Positions 1 to 12,825 of a DNA stretch of 64,000 bases are shown piece by piece (position 1 is the stretch's first letter; every line of letters starts with the position of its first letter). The translations under genes and the position numbers were made by a program. Source of the stretch: Apostichopus japonicus (lineage: Eukaryota > Echinodermata > Holothuroidea > Aspidochirotida > Stichopodidae); assembly GCF_037975245.1 (NCBI RefSeq), contig NC_092577.1:9027013-9091012 (forward strand), given 5' to 3'. The notes beneath the pieces are model-generated. The model ran no database searches. It had not been told where the DNA came from and saw only the letters and a program-made list of their open reading frames with translations.

Positions 1-2056
1 TGCGCCTTTAGGCTTAGGTCCAACTTAAATGAATGAATCGGGATGGAAATCATTTAATAGATTCCTCAAGATATAGGCTTATTTTTCAGCTTGCAATTAT
101 ATGCATGAGAGAGATGTATTTGTCTTACTTTCTATCCGTATGGAACATGGAGTATATTATGTGGGAAGAATATGGGCCATTGGATCAGTTTTAATAAGAT
201 AAATCTAGTGGGAAGTTCATGGAACATGGTATAAGTTAGGCATATATGTGGGAAGTAAGAACATTGAATAAGTTAAAATATGCTTACCCAGTGGGAATGT
301 GGTTCTTGTCAGTAAAACTACGGTGAAACATAATAGTATTCTTAAACTCTGCAAAACTTCCTGGTAATTAGGAAGAATATTAAAACCAAAAAAAATAAGC
401 AGATTAATTTTAAGAATTTTACCGATATTTAAGATGTTTTGTTTTATATGATAGCAATCACGTGACTGATATGTTGGCTTTATCAGGGTTACCAGGACGA
501 TGCATGGTAAAGGTTATTTTACTGAAAGTATTAGAAAAATATAAATCATGTGAGATTCAAACTAATAAAGCTTATAAAAGAACCGTTACTATTATTTTCC
601 TCTGACCGAGTCTCAGTCGTGCTGCTTAAAGCAGCAGTTTAACTTAGGCTAACAATTTTAACCTGGTAGGCTAATAGTATACACAAAAGTGTGTATGATA
701 ACAGTGTGTCATCTTTCTCTCTAATGGCATCAATAAAGGTTACTGAGGGAATAATTATTAAATTTGATTTGATCCTTAACGTTAATATTTCGTCATCTGC
801 GTGCTTTGTATTGCTGCACTATACACATTAAAGACCAAATTGGAAAACTTTAAAAAAAGAAAACAGATTTTAACCTCACTTTTTGCAATAAACCTTGACT
901 ATAGTAAAACGTATGACGTACAATTTTATCTAATGTCACTATCGATTAGCATCGATACAATAATAAAAAATTAACTCAAACAGATTCTTTAACATGCAAA
1001 TGAATAACCGTTATATCTACAATTAAGAGAGAGCCTCGCAAAATTGTTAAGCACGCCATTTAAACTGACGACCTGTTAGTGACATTCTTAAAAGATATCA
1101 TGAATATTGATAACAAAACAGAAAGTTGATGTTTTTAAGGGCAGGTTAATATTATATTACTTCAAAGGTCGATGTTCGTGTGAACGATAAACAGTAAATA
1201 AGAGATAAGGAGAGATTCACCTTTAAGTAATCTTTGTCGAGCCAGAGTCCTGTTGGTAAAGTGATTGGTTCTGTTGACTTATAAAATTATACGTTGATTC
1301 ATGATAATTTTGTTGAGTTAGTTTTTAACCAAGCATTCTGTATCAATGTATTTTCAACAGATCATCGCTTTGAAAGATAATCATGGATAATATCACTCAA
1401 CGGAAAAGAAAAGTGAAGACCCAAGTTTATCCCGCCAACCAGTCACTTAAATTGTTGTGACGTCATAATCGATGGAGCGCCTTACAGTGCAAGGTTTGCT
1501 GTAATTACATAGTTTTGTAGTAGTAACTTAATCATAAGAAAGCTGATGTTTAAAATAAAGATCTAAAGGAATTGTCTGGTGGAAGATTTTGATACATTGT
1601 CCTTGTAGTTATTATTTTTCTCTTTCTAACCATGTAAAAATTGTCCCCATTCGACGTTTTCTTCTTGTAGAAATCTGGTTTTCAAATTCACCAGTTTCTC
1701 ACCAAAAGTACCGTTTGTTCGAACGCTTCAATATGGTGATTGACGTAGTGCTTGCAGATAGGCAAAACAGGCGACTTGAAGTTAGCACTCCCAACTCCGC
1801 AGCAAATTAACTCACGTGTAAGCACATTGGATTGCCTCATATATATATAACGTACATACTCGCGAACGTATATACTACGATGCTCAGTTGGTGTACTTGT
1901 ATAGCCTTACACATAGTACACTCACACTCAAACCACAGTTCATAAACTGTTCTTCGAAATCGCTGAAATAAAATTCACGGATCAAATTAACAGTAAAAGG
2001 AAACTTGTAAAGTATTCGTTAAACCGAAAGATGAAACTTGGCGGGATCGATGTCAT
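1..2056. other. AT-rich noncoding stretch, no gene seen
   Basis: I see no convincing exon on either strand. The few open frames lack domain resemblance and paired splice sites. One full CRE-type palindrome TGACGTCA lies at 1458-1465 and a TCACGTGA E-box palindrome near 457. The stretch may be upstream or intronic sequence of the NACHT gene that follows. Confidence 0.5.
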
Positions 2057-2560
2057 CGCAGAACTGTCCGATTGTAAACGTTAGAGTAGCCTATACACGC
2101 GAACATTCTTCGCGCTGGAGCTGGATACCGCGATGTATAAACAACGAAGAGCCTGCTGTTAAAACTTATCTTGTGTTACACAAAGACCACGAAACCACCG
2201 ATCTACTACATATATCGCGGCTTAAGGAGTTTTTTAAATCATATCTAATTTATAAGAAATTTCACCGGAAATTATTGAAGAAATTGATCGAATCGTTGTC
2301 AGAGCAGAATATAGCACTGAGAAGCTTAGGCTTCGCAGAACTGTCCGATTGTCAACGTTTGAGTACAGCCTACATGCGAACATTTTTCGCGTTAGAGCTG
2401 GATAGCGCGATGTATAGCCTGAACAACTAAGAGTCTGCTGTTAAAATTTACCTTCTGTTACTCAAAGACCACGGAACCACCGCTCAAGTACATGGCGGCT
2501 TAAGGAGTTTTTGAAAACATATCTAATTTTTAAGAAATTTCACCGGAAATTAAGGAAGAA
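2057..2560. repeat. Tandem duplication, two ~277-bp copies
   Basis: Two head-to-tail copies begin with the same CGCAGAACTGTCCGATTGT block at about 2057 and 2334. They continue in parallel through a shared CTTAAGGAGTTTTT and TTTCACCGGAAATTA segment. The copies differ by scattered substitutions, so the duplication is not brand new. The period is not a multiple of three, so any reading frame changes between copies. An open frame runs through the first copy and into the second (2038-2430), but I cannot assign it to a protein family. Confidence 0.7.
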
Positions 2561-3148
2561 ATTTATCTGTATACAAACGCTGTTTTTGTTGTGATTACCG
2601 TATAGGTACTGTGCGGAGGGTGGGTTATGACGCAAACTGCTATGGCAGAGCTGACGTCACGTATTGTACTGTTCAAATCATATTTGAAATGTCTATCCAT
2701 AACGATTAAAAAATCGTTTCTCTGTCAAACGCAACATTAGCGTTCTCATACTTTGACAACTTGTTTGGAAAATTATTTACTATTTTTTAAGGTAACTTCT
2801 TTGGGCCACCAGACAATCCTTTTAAGCCTCAGCATTGTATTTACTTTTACAGTGTATGACCGAGAGTTCAACCTGATTTTTTTTAATATTGTATTCATTG
2901 TTTTGTTTCTACCTTATTAATTTGACCTAACCAATTGGAATTGTTATATGTAGCTATGAACGCATATAAGGCGATATAAAATTTCATATTAATCTAACTT
3001 TACTGGTATAATTTTGTCGTTTACAGCGACTTCAAACATATTGCGCGCCATAATTGTTTTCAGTTTATATGTAAGCACTGACGCGCCCCAATTTTATTGA
3101 CCAAATATATAGTAATGTTTACAAACAAAATTTCCCATTTTTTTTCAG

Positions 3149-4668
3149 ACAGAAAGGCCATACTCATCAGTTCTCTGAAGAGCAGGTATAAACTACAATA
3201 TGACTCAATCCAGCCCATACCGTACATCAAGGACAGACTATATTGTGTTGACAAGGTATTTGTTGAGGGCGGTACAGAGATCTACATTGTTGAAGGAGCG
3301 ACGAAGGAGAAAGAAGGAACATGGGTACGTGTGGACTCATACAAAGATATCTTCACAGACCCTCGTATGAAAGCCAAACGGCTCATCATAGAAGCAGAAC
3401 CCGGGTATGGTAAGTCATCAGTGACCCTACAGCTCGCCTATGATTGGTGCAATGGTGTAAAGGATTCACCTTTTGAAAACGTAGAGATTCTAATTCTTCT
3501 CCGGTTGAGGCAGCTGAACAGCAAGATATCCATCTATCAAGCAATTAAGCTGTTCTTGGCACCACATGATCCTCGTATCAAATCTTCTGATATTAAAAAT
3601 ATCATTGAAAGCTGTTCGTCTGTTAAGGTACTCCTGGACGGGTATGATGAGTTTCCTGATAGGGACGGAGCTACCGGAAGTGACGTAGGACGTATCATTA
3701 CGAGGAATCTGTTTGGGAATATTGACGTCACGCTGACCACCAGATATCTTCCGAAGGACTATGACAAATCAAACACAAAATATGTTAGGTTAGTTGGCTT
3801 TGACGAAAAAGCACGTGACCAGTACATTCGCAAGGCTGTTACAGGGGAAGACGAAGAAAGTGTTGCTAAAATTAAGCGCGATTTGAAGGCAAACCCGATT
3901 TTGGATGACCTTTGTCAAGTACCTCTCTTAGTTGCAATGTTTTCTCACATGACCCACGAAAAGACACATTTTCAGAAATTTAAGTCAGTTACCGGTTTCT
4001 TTCGCTACATGATTAAATGTTTCCATAGTCACATGAGAAACAAATCACTGGACCAACACGCAAAGGAACACATGAGCGAACATGAAAGTGATCACGACGA
4101 ACTGAGTAAAGTAGCATTTGAAGGTCTCTGCGGTGAAAACAAACAGTTATCATGGCGTAAGCAAGGACTCTGTACACGACTAGGTCAAGGGTTTTGTCAA
4201 CATTATATTGCAGTTGGTATCTTGGTAGAGGAAGAAGTGTCTTCTGAGACAAACGAACAGACTTCTACTACAGACATACAGACAAAGACTGAATTAAGGT
4301 TCTACCATCAACTATTCTGTGAATGGTTTGCGTGTTTCAGACTGGTAGAAGTTGTAGCTGCTACAAGAAATACATCTGAGCTGAAGAATGTTCTTGATAA
4401 AGTGGATCCATTTAACCTTCAGTACCTCTATCGATTTACCTGTGGGATTAGCCCAGCAGTTGGGAAGAGAATAATAGAATACTTGAAGAGCAGGGAAGAC
4501 GGTGATAAGTTTGCCATCCTCTGCATCCTGGAACAAACTGGTGAGGTAGATGGAATCAAGGACACCGTCAGGGATCTATGTTCAAAGGATGTCAAGATCA
4601 GAAAAGACGACAGCAAGCTTCTTCAGAGATCCACCATCCAGCTCTTGGAGATTGCATCTAGATTTGAT
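3149..4668 (+). CDS. NACHT-domain exon of an NLR-type receptor
   Basis: This exon codes the nucleotide-binding module of a NACHT STAND NTPase. Such proteins act in the cytosol as innate immune sensors that oligomerise after ATP/dATP binding. The P-loop (EPGYGKSSVT) is coded near 3400-3430, and the Walker B motif (VLLDGYDEFPD) near 3630. A sensor-1-like TTR follows at about 3755, and then a helical/winged-helix region rich in Leu, Phe and Trp. The exon starts after a strong acceptor (TTTTTTTCAG, ending 3148) and ends at a strong donor, GAT|GTAAGT. The frame stays open upstream of the acceptor, but that part is probably intron. N-terminal death-fold and C-terminal LRR exons are not contiguous. 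The length of about 506 codons in one exon fits invertebrate NLR genes. Which NLR this is cannot be told. Confidence 0.88.
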
Positions 4669-5590
4669 GTAAGTATGTTCATCATATGAAAACAGCTTGG
4701 TTACGTTAGTTTCTCTGAACTATACAAACAAACATGATGTTTATTGATTAACTAAATATACGAAATATCAATATCAAAAACATAATTAGAAAAAAATCCA
4801 ATTCATGAATGTTTACAATAAATTCAGCGAAAAACAAATCTAAATAAATGTAAATTATATTAAACTACACAGCCCGCCAAGAGAAAGTCACATATTATCT
4901 ATGTATTGTTTTTATCAAATACATCTTGCTTTATCGATGACTGTTTCGTTATGAGATATCATTCAAACTATTGGAAGTAGAAGCAAAGATAGTTCAAGAA
5001 TTAAGTCTACTGAAATACAAGTCTCGGATAATCTAGACAGACAGCGTTTCATCCGTTCGTAAATACACGATTCAGACCTCTAAAATATGTACAGAAAACC
5101 AAACTGTAAGCTCCATTAAAGTGTCAAAGAGTTAATGCAATAAACGCCACAACTGAGAGATTACTGATCGAATCTACACAAGCCCGTACAACAGTTTGCT
5201 TTATTCACTTCTCATGGCCTTATACAAAACGTGGGAAAGGAACATAAGATTCAATACCGTACCATTCACCGGTAGTTATGTGAAACCTGCAGTATATATA
5301 GGTGAAAAGAATAATTTAAACTGAAATGCTATACAACACTCAATCACAAAGAACAATGTAACAGTGTAGATTGATCCACGATATATTCGAGTTTTCGTAT
5401 GGATATGTTGTAATTAGCAGGAAGGTTGATAGGGTATATAGCTTTAAACATTTCGAAATTAGTGTTTTCTTGACGGAGGGTGTTCCTATCAACGTAATGG
5501 ACACTGCATGGCGGTAAAACAGGCTAATGTATACCTTATCAGTTAAAATTTGTCTTAAAGGGTAACTCTAGGCAGAATTTGAAATCTAAG

Positions 5591-5972
5591 GTCAACATAT
5601 CCCTTATAGTAATCTAGGGTAGACATATCCCTTATTGTAATATAGGGTAGACATATCCCTTATTGTAATCTAGGGTAGACATATCTCTTTAGTTATCTAG
5701 GGTAGACGTATCCCTTATTGTAATCTAGGGTAGACATATCTCTTTAGTTATCTAGGGTAGACGTATCCCTTATTGTAATCTAGGGTAGACATATCCCTTA
5801 TTGTAATCTAGGGTAGACATATCCATTATTGTAATCTAGGGTAGACATATCCCTTTAATAATCTAGGGTAGACATAACCCTTATTGTAATCTAGGGTAGA
5901 CATATCCTTTCTTGTAATTTAGGGTAGACATATCCATTATTGTAATCTATTGTGGACATATCCTTTATCAGC
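5591..5972. repeat. Minisatellite, ~14 units of 27-28 bp
   Basis: The unit is approximately GTAGACATATCCCTTATTG followed by TAATCTAGG, repeated head to tail about 14 times. A 27-bp variant containing CTCTTTAGTTATC alternates with 28-bp units in the middle, giving a short higher-order pattern. The last units are more diverged. There are no spacers, so this is not a CRISPR array. Confidence 0.9.
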
Positions 5973-6485
5973 CATAGAAGTGTTGTTTTCCAATGAGTTT
6001 TGAGATGTATCTGAGGATCTTACATTCTACAGTATTAAGGTACGTTGTAAGGTCACTTTAATTCATGGAATTTCACTTGTCTATTTTTATTCATTTCTAT
6101 ATAAGTAAAAGTGTTATAGACATTCAACATGGACTGTCAGCAGTGTGTTTTAACGTTCAACAACAATTCCATATAACATTCCAAGTGCCTAAAATCATCC
6201 TTTAAGTTAACCTCTGGTTTTACAATAGTCTTATTACTCAATTTGTTCGACGTTTGCTTAAGATTTAAAACCAGTTCAAACATGACAAACAAATATTTTG
6301 TCTTTAATTTTCACATAAAACATAAATACATATTAAACTGCATCATTTAAAACTGGCCGCGAAACAGTGAACTATGTACTTTGCATAAAGTGTCTGGGGG
6401 GTTGGAACGGAGCCACAGAAGTGGTGTTTAGTTGATCATCAGAGGACCCCTGGTGGAAGTACAGGGTAGAGTCATATTATTGTAG

Positions 6486-6497
6486 TGCGCATGCGCG
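6486..6497. promoter_or_regulatory. NRF1-like palindrome (possible)
   Basis: TGCGCATGCGCG matches the known NRF1 consensus (YGCGCAYGCGCR) and stands out in AT-rich sequence. There is no adjacent gene start that I can support, so its role is unknown. Confidence 0.2.
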
Positions 6498-8966
6498 CTA
6501 AAATATTGGGAATGCTCGCCCGCTCAATCATCTACATGGCTGGCTGGTGAATGCCAGCTCAACATACATTCTTCATAGCAATCTCAAATTCACAGGTTGG
6601 CTACGCAGGCAAAAATCAAGACCCAGATTTGCAAAGAACTGTGGCGGCGAACAGTTAATTCTGCACACGTAAAGAAATAGATATCATTGAGTAGCATACT
6701 TCTTCAAAACAATACGTAACATTCTCTACTTTGGTTTTATTATTCTCGAATTAAACAAGATAGGTAACATTTGAACGCATTTGAGTTAAAAAATGTTGCA
6801 AGCAACAAATGTTAATCGTATTTATCCGCAACGACTCGGTGTTATTTGGTGATCTCGGGCACGAATATCTAGCTGGTAATGGCATGGCATTATATACTAC
6901 AAAGTCATAGTTAGTTTCCACAGCTAGCGGCTCCGTACATATATGACGTTTATTACGTGTTTTGGATGATGAACCAGGGCCAGGAAATCGACCAATCAGT
7001 GTTATATAGACCGGCGATTGTTACAGTGCAATGAGAGACTAGACCTACATTGTATTCGTTAGAATAATCGTGCATTAGGCCTTCGGTGTAAATCCCCGTA
7101 TGTTCGTAAAATTTCGGTTACTAGGCGAGGATCATAGCTGTATCGTTATTCACTGGACCCTGGATATAGTTAGCCTAGAAGCTAGACCGGCCACAGCTTT
7201 CCTTTCGGATGCGATATCACTAAAGCCTAATTTAAAAATTGTTTACACCTCATGTTACATAAAACGGTATCCCTAACGATATATCCACATGCCAGAATAA
7301 CATGGGATGACGGTTATAATGTCATGTGGTTATCACTAACAATTCATTAATAGGAAAATAAGCTGCTACCTACTTTGCAACATTCACATTAAACTGATTA
7401 CTGCATGCACAGACCAATATGGAAGTATTACACAGAATGAGGTGTGTGTGGGAAGAGGGTGGGGAGGAGGGACGGTTGCCTTTTCACGGCATTTTTTAGG
7501 GACAACTAGGCTTTGTCACTATTTGAGTGGAGCACTAAAATAAAACAAGCAAGAACATTTCTTTGCATGTGCCTCTCAGATACCGGAAAAGACCCTTTCC
7601 AGACATTAAAAGTTGCACAAACACTCCACTTACTCGAGTCATTATAGAGGCGAGAAAAAAATCAAAGATGGTTCTTAAATCAAGAGTATAGTTCTTACCA
7701 CTATGGTCGCCATAACATATCTCTGTTCTGCAAAGTGCACCTACTCTTTCAGAAAACGCGGGTATAATCAAATTCAGTTTCAAAGTGGAATGCACAATGC
7801 ATATGTGAAGACTTACAAATGACCGGCTTTTTGCCGTACACCACACAGGGCCCTCACTTTTTTCAAGGCTTCACTTCTAAACACATACGGCGATAAATTG
7901 TGCATTCTTCCTAATTGAATTTCTATGACGAGGATTCAGTAACGTTAACATATTGTTCAATTTGGCCAATCAGTGTCCAGGAATGGATATCTCTGTCACG
8001 TCCGGAAAATGTGTTCGTCGTGATTGACAACTGTTAATGAGCTTGGTTGTCCGGTTAATCTGTGATGGTGTTAGTTATAACTGTCTTCGTTTATATTGCA
8101 GTCGCATGCTCGCTAGAGTAACTTTTAAGAAATATAGCCTAGCTATGGTCTACGTCAAAGGAACAAACGCCGAACTGGCATATTACAGTTGTTGTAGTTA
8201 TTACCACATATGCAGACTGGATGTAACATTTACCATCCATACACGACATCCGTGAATGTGACCTATGCTGCTTGGGTGTATCAAGTCTGTATCAAATGCC
8301 GTTTATATGACTATAATGAAACTAATCGGTGTCTGTTAGCTCCGGCATATCATGTTGTTATTTGTTTTAGAAAAGGCCAATTTATTAGGGAGAAGATATT
8401 TTCTATCTTCATGGCCCTTGTTATACTGATGTTATGTTAATGTTTTAACGCAAAAATATTTTGAAATATTAGCCTGAAAACGTTTTCGTGACATATTTAG
8501 TACACCACAAATAGCGTTATCAAGACAAAAGACGAAACGATTTAATAACATTTTAAAAACGTTTTTTTTTTTTTTGCTGGGGATTTCTTTCCCAATTAGA
8601 AAAAAATACATCTGCGTTATCCATCTTTTTAAAACCAGATGATTGAATACGTAATGGAACTGAAGCATCTTATCTTCAATCTGAAAAGATATCTAGTCTT
8701 ATATCGTAATAATAATAATATCAACTAGCTATGAAACAATTATACGATACCAAGGGGTACACTTCTTATGCTCTTTATAGTTGTTGGTTGTGTAAACAGT
8801 AACTGTCACACAACGGTAGTAAAGTACGTTATAAATTTAGTTTGTGGTGCCGGCTAAGTAAATAGCGATAACAATAGGCAAGCTAATTCCTGATTACGAA
8901 AGCTAGGTTAGGTGTGAATAAAATATATTAATATAAATATAATCAGTTTTTGATAACGAAAGATAG

Positions 8967-9020
8967 ATACGAAAAGAAGAAAATTCATATTAAATACGAA
9001 AAGAAGAAAATTCATATTAA
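8967..9020. repeat. Perfect 27-bp tandem duplication
   Basis: Two adjacent copies of a 27-bp A-rich unit starting ATACGAAAAGAAGAAAA. Confidence 0.8.
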
Positions 9021-10181
9021 GAAGGAAAAAAACAAATACAAAACGGGAAGACCTGTTTGAAAAGTCCCCTTTTCTCATATTCTGATATGTAGCCTAACAG
9101 GTGAAAACAGGTTTCGTTTTCTTTCTGCAAGATCACTGGATTATGCTGCTGAAAAACATTTGTTGCTTCAATAATTATCATCAAGTTACAATGGATGACA
9201 CTTTATTGATTTAAATTTTACTGTAAGCTGAAATGTGAGTTGAGTTTATCACATTGTTTTCACCAAGCCAATGATTTTTCAATTCACAAGTCTTTCGCTC
9301 AAGTCATTTGATTTAAGTCAAGCGTAACAACGCAACAGTTGTTTATACTGAAAATCAACAACCAATGCTCAATAAGGCATATTTGTCAAGTGTTACGGTC
9401 CTTTGTATGAATATTCTTAGTAAGCTCTTGTTACAATGCTATGGAGAGAACTTGTTTCTACAAGAGTAGTCATATACACTGGGCAGCAACTAAACTTCAG
9501 TGTAAAACAAGCACTTTTACTCTTTCTCAATACGAACATATAGCGTTAATTCAAAATCATAAATTAACTATTCTGTGCAGAGACTAATCTTGTACCACAA
9601 TGGAGGAGTAGCTACGAGAGGGAATAGGCCCTCAAATATTCGTCTGCCGCCCTCTGTAAAATCGAAACTGGATGATATAGGTATACCTTACATATTTCAA
9701 CATTATCGTTTAGGTTTCATTTTTTCTGTTTTTGTTGGTTTTAGCTGTACCAGGTGGCAACATCTGCTCCGACTGTTATTACAAAGTACGCAATATAATG
9801 TTAATGTGTATAATTACGGTGGCTGAGAAGGAACATTGATCACAGAAAATTACTTTAACAGATGCTTTGTCGAATTTACTCTGCTTATCTCGAATTTCGA
9901 CTATCATTCCCGAAAAAGAAATGACTGTACATGTTAAAATTGTGTGGTTTTATTCTGATATTTGTTAACCAGAAAATCACGTGACTTAGGGATTCCTTGT
10001 CAATATGAGAAGAAACTTTAGATACAAGATTTTCTAACGAGCTGAATTGCTGAGCAGAAACGGCACGTCTTGCAGAATTGAGTAATGCGTACCTATGCAA
10101 AGAGGGTCGAATGTCAAACAAACTTCACTTCTGCATTATTAGATTTATTCTGACTTAAACCAACAATTAACATTCAACGAG

Positions 10182-10565
10182 CTTTGACCTCCATGAAAAA
10201 CAAAAGGGGTCATCTGTTCACCAAGGGCTACCAACAAACAAAGTTTAAAGTTCAAGCAACTTTCATTTCTTGAGATATCCTGTTTATATGGTTTCAGCCT
10301 TTGATCTCTGGTGACACCAAATTACCTTTGACCTCCATGAAAAACAATAGAGATGATTTGCTACTCTAGGTCTATTAACAGTCTTAGTTTAAAGTTCAAG
10401 CATTTTGAACGTCTTGAGGTACAGTGTTTACAATATTTTTCGCCTGTAATCCCAGGTGATCTCTCAAATGACCCTTCACCTCCATGAAAAAAAGCGAACA
10501 TCTACTCACCCACACACTAAGTTTGAAGTTCAAGCATGTTTGATTTCTTGAGATATTATGTTTAC
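10182..10565. repeat. Three-copy ~145-bp diverged tandem repeat
   Basis: Copies start near 10182, 10326 and 10472. Each contains ACCTCCATGAAAAA, then AAGTT(T/G)AAAGTTCAAGCA, then a TCTTGAG segment ahead of TGTTTAC. They are diverged from one another and have no coding frame in common. The family is unknown to me. Confidence 0.7.
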
Positions 10566-11479
10566 GAGCCTAATTGTCACATACACACACACGCCATCAC
10601 AATCGCATAGATTCCTTCGGCTTTCAGCAAGGAATAAAAACCTACAAGAAGTCACGCCTTTAAGTTCAGCTGAATTATATTTTACATAAAGCCTAATTGT
10701 ACAGGTAAATGAACAACGGAAACTGGCTGGGAATGATAAACAAACAAAAAGAGGATTTAATTTTAAACTGTTACACACAAAATAATAAGCATCTCATGAA
10801 TAAATATATACATAAACATGAGAGAGTATTAATACATAATTAGCATTAATTAACCGTCTTTGAATTTCATTGTATTTTCAGTTAATTAGGTTTCATACTA
10901 CCTTTCATGTTAACTTTCTGTATATAAAGGCGAATATGAATTGGTAAAGTTGGGCCTACGTCATGGACAGAACCGAAGAATACAGTCTCTGGCCCTATGC
11001 ACCCATTCATAGTTCATTAATATATTTATCACTCAGCCGCTTTGGGAAGCATTGTTTATAACACAACCACCATTCTCTCTTTTTATTACGAACACCCACA
11101 TTGTACTACAGCAGTATTGATAGAATTAGAAAAACAACCATATACAGTATAGTAAAGCAGAAATATGACGGTGAAATGTGACCAGAAAAGAACATAGAAA
11201 ATTATAAACAGAAACAAAGAATATGATAATAACATTGATGTAGGGTTAACGGAAATCAACGCCTGAGATTCAAAGGCATCTCCTTAGTTTGTAAAGTGAT
11301 GCCGGTCCGGTATATGGCAAGCATCGGAGAGCTTCGGTTACAACATTATTGAAGAAAAGTTTCACAAGAGTAATCTTGTGGATTGGACAACAACTGGACA
11401 GGTTCTGCTACCTATTTATCTCTCTGTCGATACTGAAAACATGAGATAAGAAAAACATGGTTGACTGACCACAGCTACC

Positions 11480-12327
11480 TTAATAATGGGTGCTAATTAG
11501 CATAATTTTGATGTCACACACGTGACCAAACTAACACAAAAGTGTTCGTAAAAAGTAACTGACGTGCCTTATGATGTCCACACTTGATATGCAACCGTTC
11601 TTGGTACAGACTGTTAGTTCTGCAAAATATCCAGTCAAATAATAGTTCCTACGATTAATTAATAGCCTCTTATTAATCGTCACACACGTGACCGATGGTC
11701 ACGTGTGTGACATTTATCCATTGAAATGCAGAATGTCACAGACGTGACCAAAAAATGTCACACACGTGACCCTCCAAGTAATGGCAGTAAAACTTATTTA
11801 AAGTAATTCCTATGGAATATCAACATCAGTGCTGTTCTTTGGTCATTACTAGAGTCACATATGCACTGCAAGAATTGCATATTATGGACTGAAAATTCAG
11901 AATGTCACACACGTGACCCAACAATGTCACACACGTGACCGGATTTTTTTAGCTAATGTAGTATTATGCTAATTTTAAGAAGTGAAATATTTAGGTGAAA
12001 TGTCTTGTTAGAATGGAAACACATTAATGTAGAAACATGATAAATTAGGGTTATCCAGCCCTGTTAAAAACTGAGGAATTTGCCAATGTTTTTTTGTGCA
12101 AAAAAGCCAGTTTCATTTCACGTCACACACGTGACCGACCTTTATATGACCTCTGCCAGCACATGAATGTTCTGAATTTGGCTAAGCTATATGGTTTTGT
12201 AAAAGAGTCCCCTAGTGCATACTTAAGTACTACAATCAACCTAACTTTCTTTACCTAAAAGTAGTTACTTAGTGGTAAAGTGCAAATCTCCCCATTTTTC
12301 CGTCACACACGTGACCGAGAATGGCCC
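11480..12327 (+). repeat. Left inverted arm with 15-mer array
   Basis: This 848-bp block is the inverted counterpart of 25469-26666, with roughly 90% identity by eye over most of its length. It starts TTAATAATGGGTGCTAAT and ends GAGAATGGCCC. It holds nine copies of the quasi-palindrome GTCACACACGTGACC (starts 11513, 11679, 11697 inverted, 11735 variant, 11757, 11904, 11926, 12122, 12302). The arm could be a terminal inverted repeat of a large TTAA-targeting DNA element, or one of two inverted solo repeats. No transposase was recognised. Confidence 0.75.
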
Positions 12328-12329
12328 CC

Positions 12330-12662
12330 ATGTATGCCAATCAACCCATTATACATACCATGTGCCAATCAACCCATTAGACATACCATGTACTGTATGC
12401 CAATCAACCCATTATACATATCATGTATGCCAATCCACCCATTATACATACCATGTATGCTAATCACCCATTATACATACCATGTATGCCAATCAACCCA
12501 TTATACATACCATGTAGCCAATCAACCCATTATACATATCATGTATGCCAATCCACCCATTATACATACCATGTATGTCAATCAACCCATTATACATACC
12601 ATGTACTGTATGCCAATCAACCCATTATACATATCATGTATGACAATTCACCCATTATACAG
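12330..12662. repeat. Minisatellite, ~11 units of 28-35 bp
   Basis: The unit is roughly ATGTATGCCAATCAACCC followed by ATTATACATACC. Unit length varies because of an inserted CTGT (35-bp form, twice) and small deletions. The array directly follows the left inverted arm. Open frames through it are repeat artefacts. Confidence 0.9.
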
Positions 12663-12821
12663 CAAAACTACATGACTCACATGCACATATAAGCACAACT
12701 TTTTTACACCTCCCCCACCTCACCTCCCCCCCCCTTAAACAAAGAAAAAAGAGATAATAACTTAGTTATTGGACTTTATGGTTAAAATAAATAATGTAGC
12801 ACATCTAAGTAACTAGTCAAA

Positions 12822-12825
12822 GTAC
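12822..12825. repeat. Target-site duplication, left copy (GTAC)
   Basis: GTAC immediately precedes the 5' LTR and recurs directly after the 3' LTR at 22170-22173. Confidence 0.8.

Larger units (their letters stand above)
4669..11479. other. Intron or intergenic DNA with small repeats
   Basis: No supportable exon was found. The stretch contains the minisatellite at 5591, a short 27-bp duplication at 8967 and a three-copy ~145-bp repeat at 10182. The rest is AT-rich unique-looking sequence. Open frames at 7535-7846 (minus) and 8037-8440 (plus) have no recognisable domain and no paired splice sites. Confidence 0.5.

Noticed and set aside
7535-7846. 103-codon minus-strand frame
   Set aside because: No recognisable motif or paired splice sites; isolated in noncoding DNA.
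5591-12662. Possible CRISPR arrays at 5591 and 12330
   Set aside because: Units are head-to-tail without unique spacers, and the DNA is eukaryotic.
12272-12692. Overlapping open frames with Thr-His-Tyr repeats
   Set aside because: Translations of the minisatellite at 12330-12662.
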